DNA from: Flavobacteriaceae bacterium
GTDB lineage: Bacteria > Bacteroidota > Bacteroidia > Flavobacteriales > Flavobacteriaceae
Assembly (NCBI GenBank): GCA_003511845.1
Contig: DOIV01000289.1
Span: 1-7,066, forward strand
Length of the DNA: 7,066 bases
Direction of reading: 5' to 3'
The notes beneath the pieces were generated by a model. It was given only the letters and a program-made list of their open reading frames with translations. It did not search any database and was not told the origin of the DNA. Positions 1 through 5,912 of the stretch are shown piece by piece (position 1 is the stretch's first letter; each line of letters begins with the position of its first letter). The position numbers were made by a program, and so were the translations under genes.

Positions 1-29
1 ATGAGTTGAATTCAGCATTAATTAAATGA
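1..29 (+). CDS. Possible 3' end of an upstream gene (partial)
   Basis: In the third frame the first bases read as an open tail ending in ELNSALIK followed by TGA at 27-29. This stop overlaps the ATG of the YihY gene (26-28) in the ATGA arrangement that is also seen at the next gene junction (940-943). That pattern suggests translational coupling within one operon. Only about nine codons are visible, so the product cannot be identified and the reading could be chance. Confidence 0.3.
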
Positions 30-943
30 CCACAGAAGAAAAGTTATTGAAAATACCTGTTATTAGCTGGTTCGTTAAGCTTTTTAAAAAAGTTAAAGTT
101 CCTGGTTTAAAAGGCATGTCTTTATATAATGTGCTGGAAATGTACGGTCTGGGTATTGTTAGAGGTGCTTTAACTTCTAGAGCTGGTGGTATTGCTTTTA
201 GTTTTTTTATGGCTCTTTTTCCGTTTGCTTTATTTATTCTAACCTTAATTCCGTACATAGAAATTGAGGGATTTCAAGAAGGGTTTATGCAATTTATCAG
301 TCAAGCTCTACCTCCACAAACTTTTGAAGCTGTAGAAGCTGTACTAAACGACATTCTTAATAATAAATACAGTGGCTTACTTTCTTTTGGTTTTATCTTA
401 TCCATTTTTTTAATGACCAATGGTGTAAATGCACTTTTTGGCGGGTTTGAATACAGTTATCACAAATTACAAACTAGATCAATGGTTAGGCAGTTTCTAG
501 TTTCTATGGCTATATCTATTTTACTGGCACTATTATTGTTTCTAACAATTGCAGTGATTATATATTTTGAAATTGCCATTGAAAATTTCAATCAAAAAGG
601 ATATGTTTCTGATGATTTATTTTGGATCAAAATAGGTCGTTATATCATCATTTTAGCAATGTTATTTATTACCGTTGGGGTGTTTTATTACTTTGGAACT
701 AAAGAAGGACGTTTGGTCACTTTCTTTTCTCCAGGAGCATTTTTAACAACGTTACTATTGTTATTGAACTTTAAACTTTTTGGTATTTATGTTCAAAAAT
801 TTGCTCAATACAATGAACTTTATGGTTCTATAGGTACTTTATTAGTATTAATGATTTTTATATGGCTAAATTCAATCATATTATTGTTAGGTTTTGAGCT
901 AAATGCTGCCATCATCGGATTAAAAAAAAAATGTAACACATGA
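26..943 (+). CDS. yihY: YihY/BrkB family inner-membrane protein
   Basis: A 305-residue polytopic membrane protein of the YihY/virulence factor BrkB family, once misnamed ribonuclease BN. Six hydrophobic segments are visible at about residues 54-78, 116-134, 156-182, 206-224, 231-252 and 269-297. Family landmarks are the RAGGIAFSFF start of the first segment (residues 52-61), the SPGA turn (235-238) and the C-terminal signature from YGSIG (266-270) through WLNS to GFELNAA (289-295). Length and layout are normal for the family, so it looks intact. The biochemical role of the family is not settled; an envelope or transport function is usually presumed. The ATG at 26 is the only good start before the first conserved segment. 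The gene ends in an ATGA overlap with the DUF2147 gene, which implies co-translation. No promoter is visible in the 25 bases upstream. Confidence 0.92.
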   Translation: MTTEEKLLKIPVISWFVKLFKKVKVPGLKGMSLYNVLEMYGLGIVRGALTSRAGGIAFSFFMALFPFALFILTLIPYIEIEGFQEGFMQFISQALPPQTFEAVEAVLNDILNNKYSGLLSFGFILSIFLMTNGVNALFGGFEYSYHKLQTRSMVRQFLVSMAISILLALLLFLTIAVIIYFEIAIENFNQKGYVSDDLFWIKIGRYIIILAMLFITVGVFYYFGTKEGRLVTFFSPGAFLTTLLLLLNFKLFGIYVQKFAQYNELYGSIGTLLVLMIFIWLNSIILLLGFELNAAIIGLKKKCNT

Positions 944-1365
944 GAAATATAATAACTTTTACACTCTTAATCTTAAGTATACAAATTACCGCCAGTCAAT
1001 CTATTTTCGGAAAATGGAAAACTTTAAACGAAACAGGTAAAACCGAATCTATCATTAAAATCTATAAAAAAAACGGGCAAGCTTATGGTAAAATTATAGA
1101 AATTACCAGTAAAAAAGATAGGAATAGAGTTTGTGATAAATGTGAAGGGGAAAATAAAAACAAACCTCTTTTAGGACTGGTTTTCCTTAAGGGATTAAAA
1201 CTTAATGGAAAGCAATGGGAAGATGGAGAAATACTAGACCCAAAAAGCGGAAAAATTTACAACTGTTACGTCACACTTATCAACAACAACAAATTGAAAA
1301 TTAGAGGGTATATCGGATTTTCATTACTAGGGAGAACTGAATATTGGTACAGAGTAAAAGATTAA
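940..1365 (+). CDS. Exported DUF2147 domain protein
   Basis: A 141-residue protein with an N-terminal signal peptide (hydrophobic residues 4-17, probable cleavage near ITASQS), so it should be periplasmic or exported. The rest matches the DUF2147 pattern: a GKW motif near residue 24, an SIIKIYKKNG.AYGKI strand pair (37-52), a CDKC pair (C65, C68) followed by KPLLG, an ILDPKSGKIY loop (98-107), and a C-terminal RGYIGFSLLGRTEYW strand (122-136). The fold is expected to be a small beta-barrel that may bind a hydrophobic ligand, but the function is unknown. The start ATG overlaps the YihY stop by four bases, and only three bases separate its stop from the next gene. It is therefore very likely in one operon with the neighbouring envelope genes. 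The family identity is clear from motifs; any specific role would be a guess. Confidence 0.9.
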   Translation: MRNIITFTLLILSIQITASQSIFGKWKTLNETGKTESIIKIYKKNGQAYGKIIEITSKKDRNRVCDKCEGENKNKPLLGLVFLKGLKLNGKQWEDGEILDPKSGKIYNCYVTLINNNKLKIRGYIGFSLLGRTEYWYRVKD

Positions 1366-1368
1366 AAA

Positions 1369-1833
1369 ATGAAAAAAATATTCACATTATTAGCAATTAT
1401 ATTCGTTAGTATATTCAGTACAGATAGTAATGCTCAACAGAAAAAATCAATTGACTTAAATTGGCAAACCGATTTTGAACACGCCAAAGAATTAGCTAAT
1501 TCAGAAAATAAAAACATACTCATTTATTTTACAGGTTATGATAGAATGAGCTCTTACAAGATGCTCAATGAAGATTTTTTTTATACTGAAAAATTCCAGA
1601 AGATTGCACATCAACACTTTATCCTGGTTAGAGTAAACACCCAAAAAAGAGAGGATGCTATTTCTGAAGAGCAAAAAAGTAAAAATATAACACTAAGTAA
1701 ACAGTACAATCAAAAAGTGCACCCAACCGTGGTTTTAACTGATGCCAAAGGCAAAGAACTAGGTAGAGTTGAAAGTTATAACTATTTGCGTGATACTAGC
1801 AAGCACTATGAATTGATTGAAAACGAATACTAA
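1369..1833 (+). CDS. Exported thioredoxin-fold protein lacking the CxxC site
   Basis: A 154-residue protein with a signal peptide (MKK, then hydrophobic residues 4-17, cleavage probably after SNAQ). The mature part follows the plan of the thioredoxin-like proteins common in Bacteroidetes: an LNWQTDFEHAKELA helix (30-43), a NILIYFTG strand (49-56), and a cis-proline loop HPTVVLTDAKGKELG (118-132). In typical relatives FTG.D is followed by WCxxC; here the segment reads YDRMSSYKML (57-66). M60 and Y63 occupy the expected cysteine positions and the tryptophan is arginine. No cysteine is present in the protein, so disulfide redox chemistry is not possible. The reading frame is full length and undisturbed, which suggests a retained structural or binding role or recent decay. 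It lies 3 bp after the DUF2147 gene and 43 bp before the broken cytochrome c. Confidence 0.8.
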   Translation: MKKIFTLLAIIFVSIFSTDSNAQQKKSIDLNWQTDFEHAKELANSENKNILIYFTGYDRMSSYKMLNEDFFYTEKFQKIAHQHFILVRVNTQKREDAISEEQKSKNITLSKQYNQKVHPTVVLTDAKGKELGRVESYNYLRDTSKHYELIENEY

Positions 1834-1876
1834 AAAATTAATTGACTCGTTTTTAACAACAACTATCAATCAACTT

Positions 1877-2389
1877 ATGAAAAACATCATTAACTTTATC
1901 TTATTTACAACATTGGTATCATGTGGCAGTTCTCAAACAAGTACTCAAGACAAAACCATAATTTCAGAATCTACAAAAACACCTATTGCAACAGAAGATA
2001 AAACTGTAGAAGTTACTATAAAAGAGGAAGTAAAAGAATCTTCAGAAGAATTAAATAACGAAAATTATCTAATCGCTTTAACAGACGCTACTGACATTCA
2101 AAAAGGAAAAGAACTCTATATTTAATCGACATGTTTCGCATGCCACTTAAATGATGGTGGAGGTAGTATTGGTCCAAATCTTACTGATAATTATACCATT
2201 TCTGGTTGCGACTTTGAAAGTGTTTATACTGCTATTGCTAAAGGCGGAAGACCAGGTAAAGGAATGATTGCTTGGGAACAAACTATAAATAAAAAAGAAA
2301 TACAACAATTAACTAGTTATATTCTCACTTTGCAAGGCTCAACACCAGAAAGACCAAAACGTCCTGAGGGGGAGTTTTGTACTGAATAA
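1877..2389 (+). pseudogene. c-type cytochrome lipoprotein with in-frame stop
   Basis: From the ATG at 1877 the frame encodes a lipoprotein signal peptide (MKN, hydrophobic core, lipobox LVSC with C16), then a low-complexity Ser/Thr/Glu/Lys linker to about residue 70. It continues to KGKELYI and then TAA at 2123-2125. Reading on in the same frame to 2389 gives a complete cytochrome c domain with no other stop. That domain has the heme-binding CFACH (2132-2146), GGGSIGPNLTDNY, GGRPGKGMIAW with the probable axial Met (codon 2264-2266), and a helix ending in SYILTLQG. It resembles the C-terminal heme domain of CcoP and stand-alone Bacteroidetes cytochromes. One base change would restore the frame, for example AAA or CAA. 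An earlier ATG at 1817 overlaps the preceding gene and would place 20 residues before the signal peptide, so 1877 is preferred. As written, only an 82-residue heme-less lipoprotein would be made. Confidence 0.85.
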
Positions 2390-2414
2390 CAAAGTAAAAC
2401 GTTACTTTCAAGCA

Positions 2415-2450
2415 AAAAACCTAGCAGGTTTTAAAACCTGCTAGGTTTTT
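2415..2450. terminator. 36-bp perfect palindrome, bidirectional terminator
   Basis: Two 18-base arms (2415-2432 and 2433-2450) are exact reverse complements. The core is CCTAGCAGG / CCTGCTAGG and both outer ends are A5/T5. On either strand this forms a hairpin that ends in a T run, as an intrinsic terminator would. It sits 25 bp after the cytochrome stop and between convergent genes, where a terminator serving both directions is expected. Similar AACCTGNNAGGTTTT palindromes are frequent in Flavobacteriia from my general knowledge, so it may also belong to a dispersed repeat family. Confidence 0.75.
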
Positions 2451-2469
2451 AATAAGTTAAACTAAATAA

Positions 2470-2680
2470 TACCAATTCAAATATTTGATATCGTAAAATA
2501 AAATAGTAATTATTTTTCACAAAGTTGAGGCAAAATATTTTAGCATAGCCATGGTTACGGTACAATATTTTAACGATAAAATTGTGAAAAAGAACTTCGA
2601 AGAACATCATGAACTCCTTTTAAAAAATAAAAATGAAGTGAGTAAACGATTTTATGCGACATTATATGTTTAAATTGGTA
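2470..2680. repeat. MITE-like element with terminal inverted repeats
   Basis: The left end TACCAATTCAAATAT (2470-2484) and the right end ATGTTTAAATTGGTA (2666-2680) are inverted copies with two mismatches over about 15 bases. The outermost eight bases, TACCAATT, match exactly. Both ends are flanked by TAA (2467-2469 and 2681-2683), compatible with a 3-bp target duplication, though TAA is common in such A+T-rich DNA. The interior shows no transposase. It holds one 40-codon frame starting MVTVQYFNDK (2551-2673) that I do not recognise and that runs into the right repeat. Inside, AATATTTTA occurs twice (2534-2542 and 2564-2572) on either side of an imperfect palindrome centred on CCATGG. The right end abuts the stop codon of the BtuG-like gene without disrupting it. 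This is best read as a non-autonomous mobile element or a dispersed repeat. Confidence 0.5.
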
Positions 2681-2683
2681 TAA

Positions 2684-3733
2684 CTACTGAAAAACCACAG
2701 AACCAGGAATTAATCCAGTTACAACGGTTTCTTTTAACGAATTATCTGACAAGTCATAAACCTTAAGCGACCCTTCACTTTGAAAATCACCTGCATTAGT
2801 AGCATATAATTTTCCGTCGTTAGCTTTCAAACTGTAATAGGAACCATCCAACCCTGAAACTTCAGCCGTAGGTAATTCGGTAGCTGTAGTTGACATGGCA
2901 AAAACTTTTCCGTTCAAGTCATAATATAAATTACTTCCATCTAAAGTTAAATGATTTGGATGCTTTGCTGTGCCAAAATCTAGCATAGTTACTGTCTCAT
3001 TTTCAATTTGAGCTAATTTACCATTAGTTTCTGTACCTGAAAAACTTGGTTTACCTCCACATAACACCCAAATTGTACCACTTGCGTCTTTTACTATTGA
3101 ATTAGGCACATCACCAACTTCTAAAGTAGAAGCAACTGTATTTGAACTTGTATCTATAACTACTACTTTATTATTCTGACTCCATCCTCCTTGAAGGTTC
3201 ACATAAATTTTATTTCCGTCTACCAACATATCTTCTGGTCCTTCACCTACTGGAATTTTTTTAGTAACTGTATTTGTAGCTAAATCTACTACAGCAATAT
3301 AATCATCTGTTGCATCTCCTGCATCACCCCAGTTTGAAATATAACCAGTATTTCCTATAGCAACAAAATGCCTTGGGTTCTTAATATCGTCACCTTCGAT
3401 AGTAGCGATACTCTTCATAGTATAACGATTAGCAACCTCCACTTTATGAAAATTATTAACTACAATATAAGCAAAGTCATCATGTAAGGCCATCGATTGC
3501 ACAACACTCCCTAAATCTTTATGGTTTACTGATTTAAAAATACTTTGTGCAACATTTCCTGTTTCATCAACAAAACTTATAGTTCCAGATCCATTTTGAA
3601 ATGGACCTTCATTGGTAATAAAATAGCCTTTTTCATAATCGCCTTTTGGTAACTGTGGCGAATCATCTTCTGCACATGAATAGGTTAATACTGCTACCAA
3701 AAATAATACTGTTAGTAATTTAAATTGTTTCAT
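2684..3733 (-). CDS. btuG: BtuG-like surface lipoprotein, beta-propeller (DUF5074/YncE-like)
   Basis: A 349-residue lipoprotein with signal peptide and lipobox TYSC (C20). The residues after the cysteine are AEDDS, an acid-rich stretch like the lipoprotein export signals that send Bacteroidetes lipoproteins to the cell surface. The mature protein is a run of propeller-type repeats: MALHDDFAYIVVNN (81-94), NPRHFVAIGNTGYISNWG (119-136), DYIAVVDLATNTVTKKIPVGEGPEDMLVDGNKIYV (144-178), VVVIDTSSNTVASTLEVGDVPNSI (190-213), and later weaker blades ending IPGSVVFQ. This is the YVTN/YncE/DUF5074 pattern. In Bacteroides, BtuG is a seven-bladed propeller lipoprotein that binds B12 extremely tightly and caps BtuB. 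Position 5 bp after a BtuB-like receptor under a cobalamin riboswitch supports the same job here. It starts without a Shine-Dalgarno site and is probably translated from the receptor mRNA. Propeller lipoprotein is secure; corrinoid binding is inferred from context. Confidence 0.8.
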   Translation of the reverse strand: MKQFKLLTVLFLVAVLTYSCAEDDSPQLPKGDYEKGYFITNEGPFQNGSGTISFVDETGNVAQSIFKSVNHKDLGSVVQSMALHDDFAYIVVNNFHKVEVANRYTMKSIATIEGDDIKNPRHFVAIGNTGYISNWGDAGDATDDYIAVVDLATNTVTKKIPVGEGPEDMLVDGNKIYVNLQGGWSQNNKVVVIDTSSNTVASTLEVGDVPNSIVKDASGTIWVLCGGKPSFSGTETNGKLAQIENETVTMLDFGTAKHPNHLTLDGSNLYYDLNGKVFAMSTTATELPTAEVSGLDGSYYSLKANDGKLYATNAGDFQSEGSLKVYDLSDNSLKETVVTGLIPGSVVFQ

Positions 3734-3738
3734 TTGTT

Positions 3739-5553
3739 TTAAAATTTATAATTAATATTGAATTCGAAGTTTCTATTAGGCATCGGTCTATAAGACACCG
3801 ATTGATAAGCTGTGTTAAATAGATTATTTACCAATACGCCAACAGTTAATTGTTGCTTTAAAAAACTTTTATAGATTTCTAAATTAGTTAACCAATAAGC
3901 ATTAACTGTTTGCGTATTTGATGTGGTTGTAAAAACCTTTCCATTATATTGCTCATTAAAATTGACTGTAAAGTCTTTATAGGTATAATTTAATGAAGCA
4001 GTTGCTTTATGATAAGGCACATAAATCAACTGTTTGTCTAATACATTATCTTTTGAAACTGTATAGGCATATTGAGATTGCAATTCAAGCATATGCTTTC
4101 CAAAATTTTGTTGTGTTTTAAACTCAAATTCTAATCCATAACTCATAACATCCTGTATATTTATGGGCTTCCAATAGGTTGGTGTTTCAGGACGCCATTG
4201 GATTAAATTTTTACTTTTTGTGATATAAGAAGTCAGATTTATTGACAACTTATTTTGGTAATAACCCAATCCAAGCTCTCCACTCTTACTGTTTTCTGCT
4301 AGCAAATCAGGATTCCCACCAGGATTCCAAAACAAATCATTATACGTTGGTAACCTATAGTTTGTAGAAAAATTAGCTTTAATATTAAGCCCAGAAGAAA
4401 GTTGATATTTTAAATCTGCCGCATAAATCAACGGAATTTTATACACACTAGAAAAGCCCTTTCGTACACTTATATTATATTGTAATTTTTCTATCGGGTT
4501 TTGATGTAACAATGCATAGGCTTCAAAATCATTTCGGTATTTATCTAATAAACTAGAACCATTTGCAGTACTGTACTTATTTTCAATACCTGAATGCAAA
4601 CTTATATGGCTACTGATAAAATACTTGAAATCATATTTTAGAATAATGTTTTTACTTTTTCCAAAAGTATAATCTGATGATTCCTTATTTGAATAATAAT
4701 TATACTCTTCATCAAGATAGGCTACTTTTAAGGATGAATTGTATGCCTGTCCGAAATTCTTCCAATTTAATAACACTCTGTTTTGCCAGTTTGTTAGTTT
4801 TGAATTGCTAGGAGATGTTAGCGTTCTTGATAAATTTCTATCATTATCACTCAACGTAGCAAAAAATTGCAATTGATTATTTTGATTGATTTTATACCCC
4901 AAAACACTTTTAATATGATAATTTTTGAACGCTCCGTTTTCATTTACGATATCAGTCCCCAAATACGGATAATCATTAGCTGATTTATTACCTTCCACAA
5001 CAATTTTAGCATAAATTTTCTGATTGCTATATTGTGAACGCACCAACCCTTTTTGGGTATCATAACTTGCCAAACCTAAATTGATTTGTGTTTGAAATTT
5101 ATCCTTAAAAATAATTTTATCCCTTAAATTAATCGCTCCACCTACAGCACCGCTACCAAATAAAATTCCGCCTCCTCCTTTACGTATCTCAATTTGATTA
5201 TAACCATTGGCAGAAAACGTATTGAAATCGGTTTGACCATCAAGCGAAGAATTAATAGCAATACCATTCCAGTACACACCCGTATGGCTTGCACCTGACC
5301 CTCGTAAAGAAATAGAAGAAACCATCCTATTTCCGTTCTGCTTAAAATAGAGGTTTGCTTGGTTTTGCAGTAAATTCCCTAGAGATTGCTGATGGTTATT
5401 TATAATAGAATCAGAAAGTATCTGTACCTGATAGCCTGAATTTATCTGAGGTGAAAAATTGCCATAGAGCTTTACTTCATCCAGTAAATGAATAGTATCA
5501 GTTTGTGCAAAAGTGATTGCACCAATAAAAAAGAAACCAATTATATATTTCAT
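3739..5553 (-). CDS. btuB: BtuB-like TonB-dependent cobalamin receptor
   Basis: A 604-residue outer-membrane receptor. The signal peptide is MKYIIGFFFIGAITFA, followed by a TonB-box-like DEVKLYG (25-31). The plug domain (about 40-145) contains SISLRGSGASHTGVYWNGIAIN (81-101) and IEIRKGGGGILFGSGAVGGAINL (121-143). The rest is a 22-strand-type barrel ending FEFNINYKF, with the terminal aromatic residue typical of outer-membrane barrels. It lacks the N-terminal carboxypeptidase-like domain of SusC receptors, and its length is close to that of E. coli BtuB. It imports corrinoid using energy from TonB-ExbBD. The cobalamin riboswitch in its leader is the main evidence for the substrate; the sequence alone would also allow other metal chelates. 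A GTG at 5559 would add two residues. I chose ATG 5553 because it gives a cleaner signal peptide, although GGAGG at 5571-5575 is better spaced (11 nt) for the GTG. Confidence 0.9.
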   Translation of the reverse strand: MKYIIGFFFIGAITFAQTDTIHLLDEVKLYGNFSPQINSGYQVQILSDSIINNHQQSLGNLLQNQANLYFKQNGNRMVSSISLRGSGASHTGVYWNGIAINSSLDGQTDFNTFSANGYNQIEIRKGGGGILFGSGAVGGAINLRDKIIFKDKFQTQINLGLASYDTQKGLVRSQYSNQKIYAKIVVEGNKSANDYPYLGTDIVNENGAFKNYHIKSVLGYKINQNNQLQFFATLSDNDRNLSRTLTSPSNSKLTNWQNRVLLNWKNFGQAYNSSLKVAYLDEEYNYYSNKESSDYTFGKSKNIILKYDFKYFISSHISLHSGIENKYSTANGSSLLDKYRNDFEAYALLHQNPIEKLQYNISVRKGFSSVYKIPLIYAADLKYQLSSGLNIKANFSTNYRLPTYNDLFWNPGGNPDLLAENSKSGELGLGYYQNKLSINLTSYITKSKNLIQWRPETPTYWKPINIQDVMSYGLEFEFKTQQNFGKHMLELQSQYAYTVSKDNVLDKQLIYVPYHKATASLNYTYKDFTVNFNEQYNGKVFTTTSNTQTVNAYWLTNLEIYKSFLKQQLTVGVLVNNLFNTAYQSVSYRPMPNRNFEFNINYKF

Positions 5554-5557
5554 AAAC

Positions 5558-5581
5558 ACTTTAAACTCTTCCTCCGAAAGT
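5558..5581 (-). promoter_or_regulatory. Riboswitch expression platform: P13-like hairpin with GGAGG in its loop
   Basis: On the - strand ACTTT (5581-5577) can pair with AAAGT (5562-5558), closing a 14-base loop CGGAGGAAGAGTTT (5576-5563). Beyond one mismatch the stem may extend by three more A-U pairs up to the start codon. The loop carries a full GGAGG, which is unusual for Bacteroidetes genes. Within it, GGAAG (5572-5568) is complementary (one G-U) to CTTCT (5709-5705) in the predicted L5 loop of the aptamer. Class-I cobalamin riboswitches act through exactly such an L5-L13 kissing contact, so B12 binding would hide the ribosome site. The pairing was worked out by eye. Confidence 0.55.
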
Positions 5582-5601
5582 TTTTTAAGGGTTCTGAATT
5601 T

Positions 5602-5805
5602 GGCAGGTCTCCTGGCTTATGTCTTATCAATTGTCTTCCCAGAGTGTCATTGCGAAGATTTGTTTTCCAAAACAAATCTGCGGCAATCTTATTCTCTAGT
5701 GACTAGAAGTTTATCAATAAGCATTACGCTAAGCGTAACTAAATTTACAGTTGCGGGGACAGCTCAGGTTTAATCGATTAACGACCTACCTGATTCCCTA
5801 TTAAT
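5602..5805 (-). ncRNA. Cobalamin (B12) riboswitch aptamer, class I
   Basis: Read on the - strand, the conserved blocks appear in order. ATTAATAGGGAATC comes first (5805-5792). The TCAGGT/ACCTGA helix follows (5793-5788 with 5769-5764), then the B12 box GCTGTCCCCGCAACTGTAA (5763-5745). Next is a GTCACT element with the P6 arm, then TGGGAAG. The 3' block AGCCAGGAGACCTGCC (5617-5602) closes the aptamer. GCTTAT (5722-5717) can pair with ATAAGC (5621-5616) as the P4 helix. An extra hairpin TTACGC/GCGTAA (5738-5724) sits between the B12 box and P4. The aptamer binds a cobalamin and lowers expression of the downstream receptor and surface lipoprotein when B12 is plentiful. It lies 48 bases upstream of the BtuB ATG. 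The block order and spelling make this a secure call; ligand subtype (adenosyl- versus aquo-cobalamin) cannot be told. Confidence 0.96.
5646..5690. repeat. REP-like palindrome inside the riboswitch P6 arm
   Basis: AGATTTGTTTT (5656-5666) and AAAACAAATCT (5669-5679) are perfect inverted copies around a CC centre. An outer ATTGC/GCAAT pair (5649-5653 with 5683-5687) extends them across a small internal loop. The ends GTCATTGCGAA and GCGGCAATCTT resemble the dispersed CATTGCGA...GCAATCT palindromes I know from Bacteroidetes genomes. In the RNA it sits on top of a six-pair P6 stem formed by 5694-5699 with 5639-5644, where E. coli btuB has only a short loop. Confidence 0.7.
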
Positions 5806-5810
5806 TTTAT

Positions 5811-5823
5811 CCGCTTAAAGCGG
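5811..5823. other. Small inverted repeat CCGCTTAAAGCGG
   Basis: A perfect 13-base palindrome (CCGCT/AGCGG around TAA). It lies on the - strand between the predicted transcription start and the aptamer, so it would form a short hairpin at the very 5' end of the receptor mRNA. It might protect that end or bind a regulator; no specific function can be assigned. Confidence 0.35.
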
Positions 5824-5843
5824 AATTAAAACCAAAATCAATG

Positions 5844-5876
5844 CAAAAATAAGGATTAATAATAAAACTATCCAAA
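5844..5876 (-). promoter_or_regulatory. Predicted promoter of the btuB-btuG transcript
   Basis: On the - strand TATTTTTG (5851-5844) matches the Bacteroidetes -7 element TAnnTTTG. TTTG (5876-5873) lies 21 bases upstream as the -33 element, within the usual 19-21 base spacing. Transcription would start around 5838, just ahead of the riboswitch. Poly-T runs are frequent here, so the -33 match on its own is weak. Confidence 0.55.
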
Positions 5877-5883
5877 AAAAAGC

Positions 5884-5891
5884 TACATTTG
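5884..5891 (+). promoter_or_regulatory. Predicted -7 element of the btuF gene
   Basis: TACATTTG is an exact TAnnTTTG match 21 bases before the btuF ATG, giving a very short leader with no room for a riboswitch. No TTTG is found at the expected -33 spacing upstream, so recognition may be weak or need an activator. It lies only seven bases from the -33 element of the divergent promoter, so the two promoters could compete for polymerase. Confidence 0.45.
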
Positions 5892-5912
5892 TTTTTTGGT
5901 TAATTCACTTTT

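Noticed and set aside
22..258. 78-codon open frame on the - strand
   Set aside because: Antisense shadow of the YihY gene, whose motifs and membrane segments are clear in the + strand frame.
1817..1876. Earlier ATG at 1817 as the start of the cytochrome gene
   Set aside because: It overlaps the end of the thioredoxin-like gene and would put a 20-residue polar stretch ahead of a complete lipoprotein signal peptide that begins at 1877.
2123..2125. Programmed readthrough or recoding of the cytochrome stop
   Set aside because: The codon is TAA, not the TGA used for selenocysteine, and is followed by T, an efficient termination context in bacteria. No recoding structure was evident.
2551..2673. 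40-codon frame MVTVQYF... within the inverted-repeat element
   Set aside because: Not called as a gene because it is short, unrecognised and runs into the terminal repeat; it is recorded as content of the element.
2390..2683. CRISPR array, tRNA or attachment site in the repeat-rich gap
   Set aside because: There are no regularly spaced direct repeats, no cloverleaf, and no integrase or tRNA end nearby; the repeats are inverted pairs.
5488..5773. Open frames of 72 and 86 codons on the + strand across the riboswitch region
   Set aside because: They read antisense through the B12 aptamer and the start of btuB. Their composition follows the structured RNA and they show no protein family resemblance.
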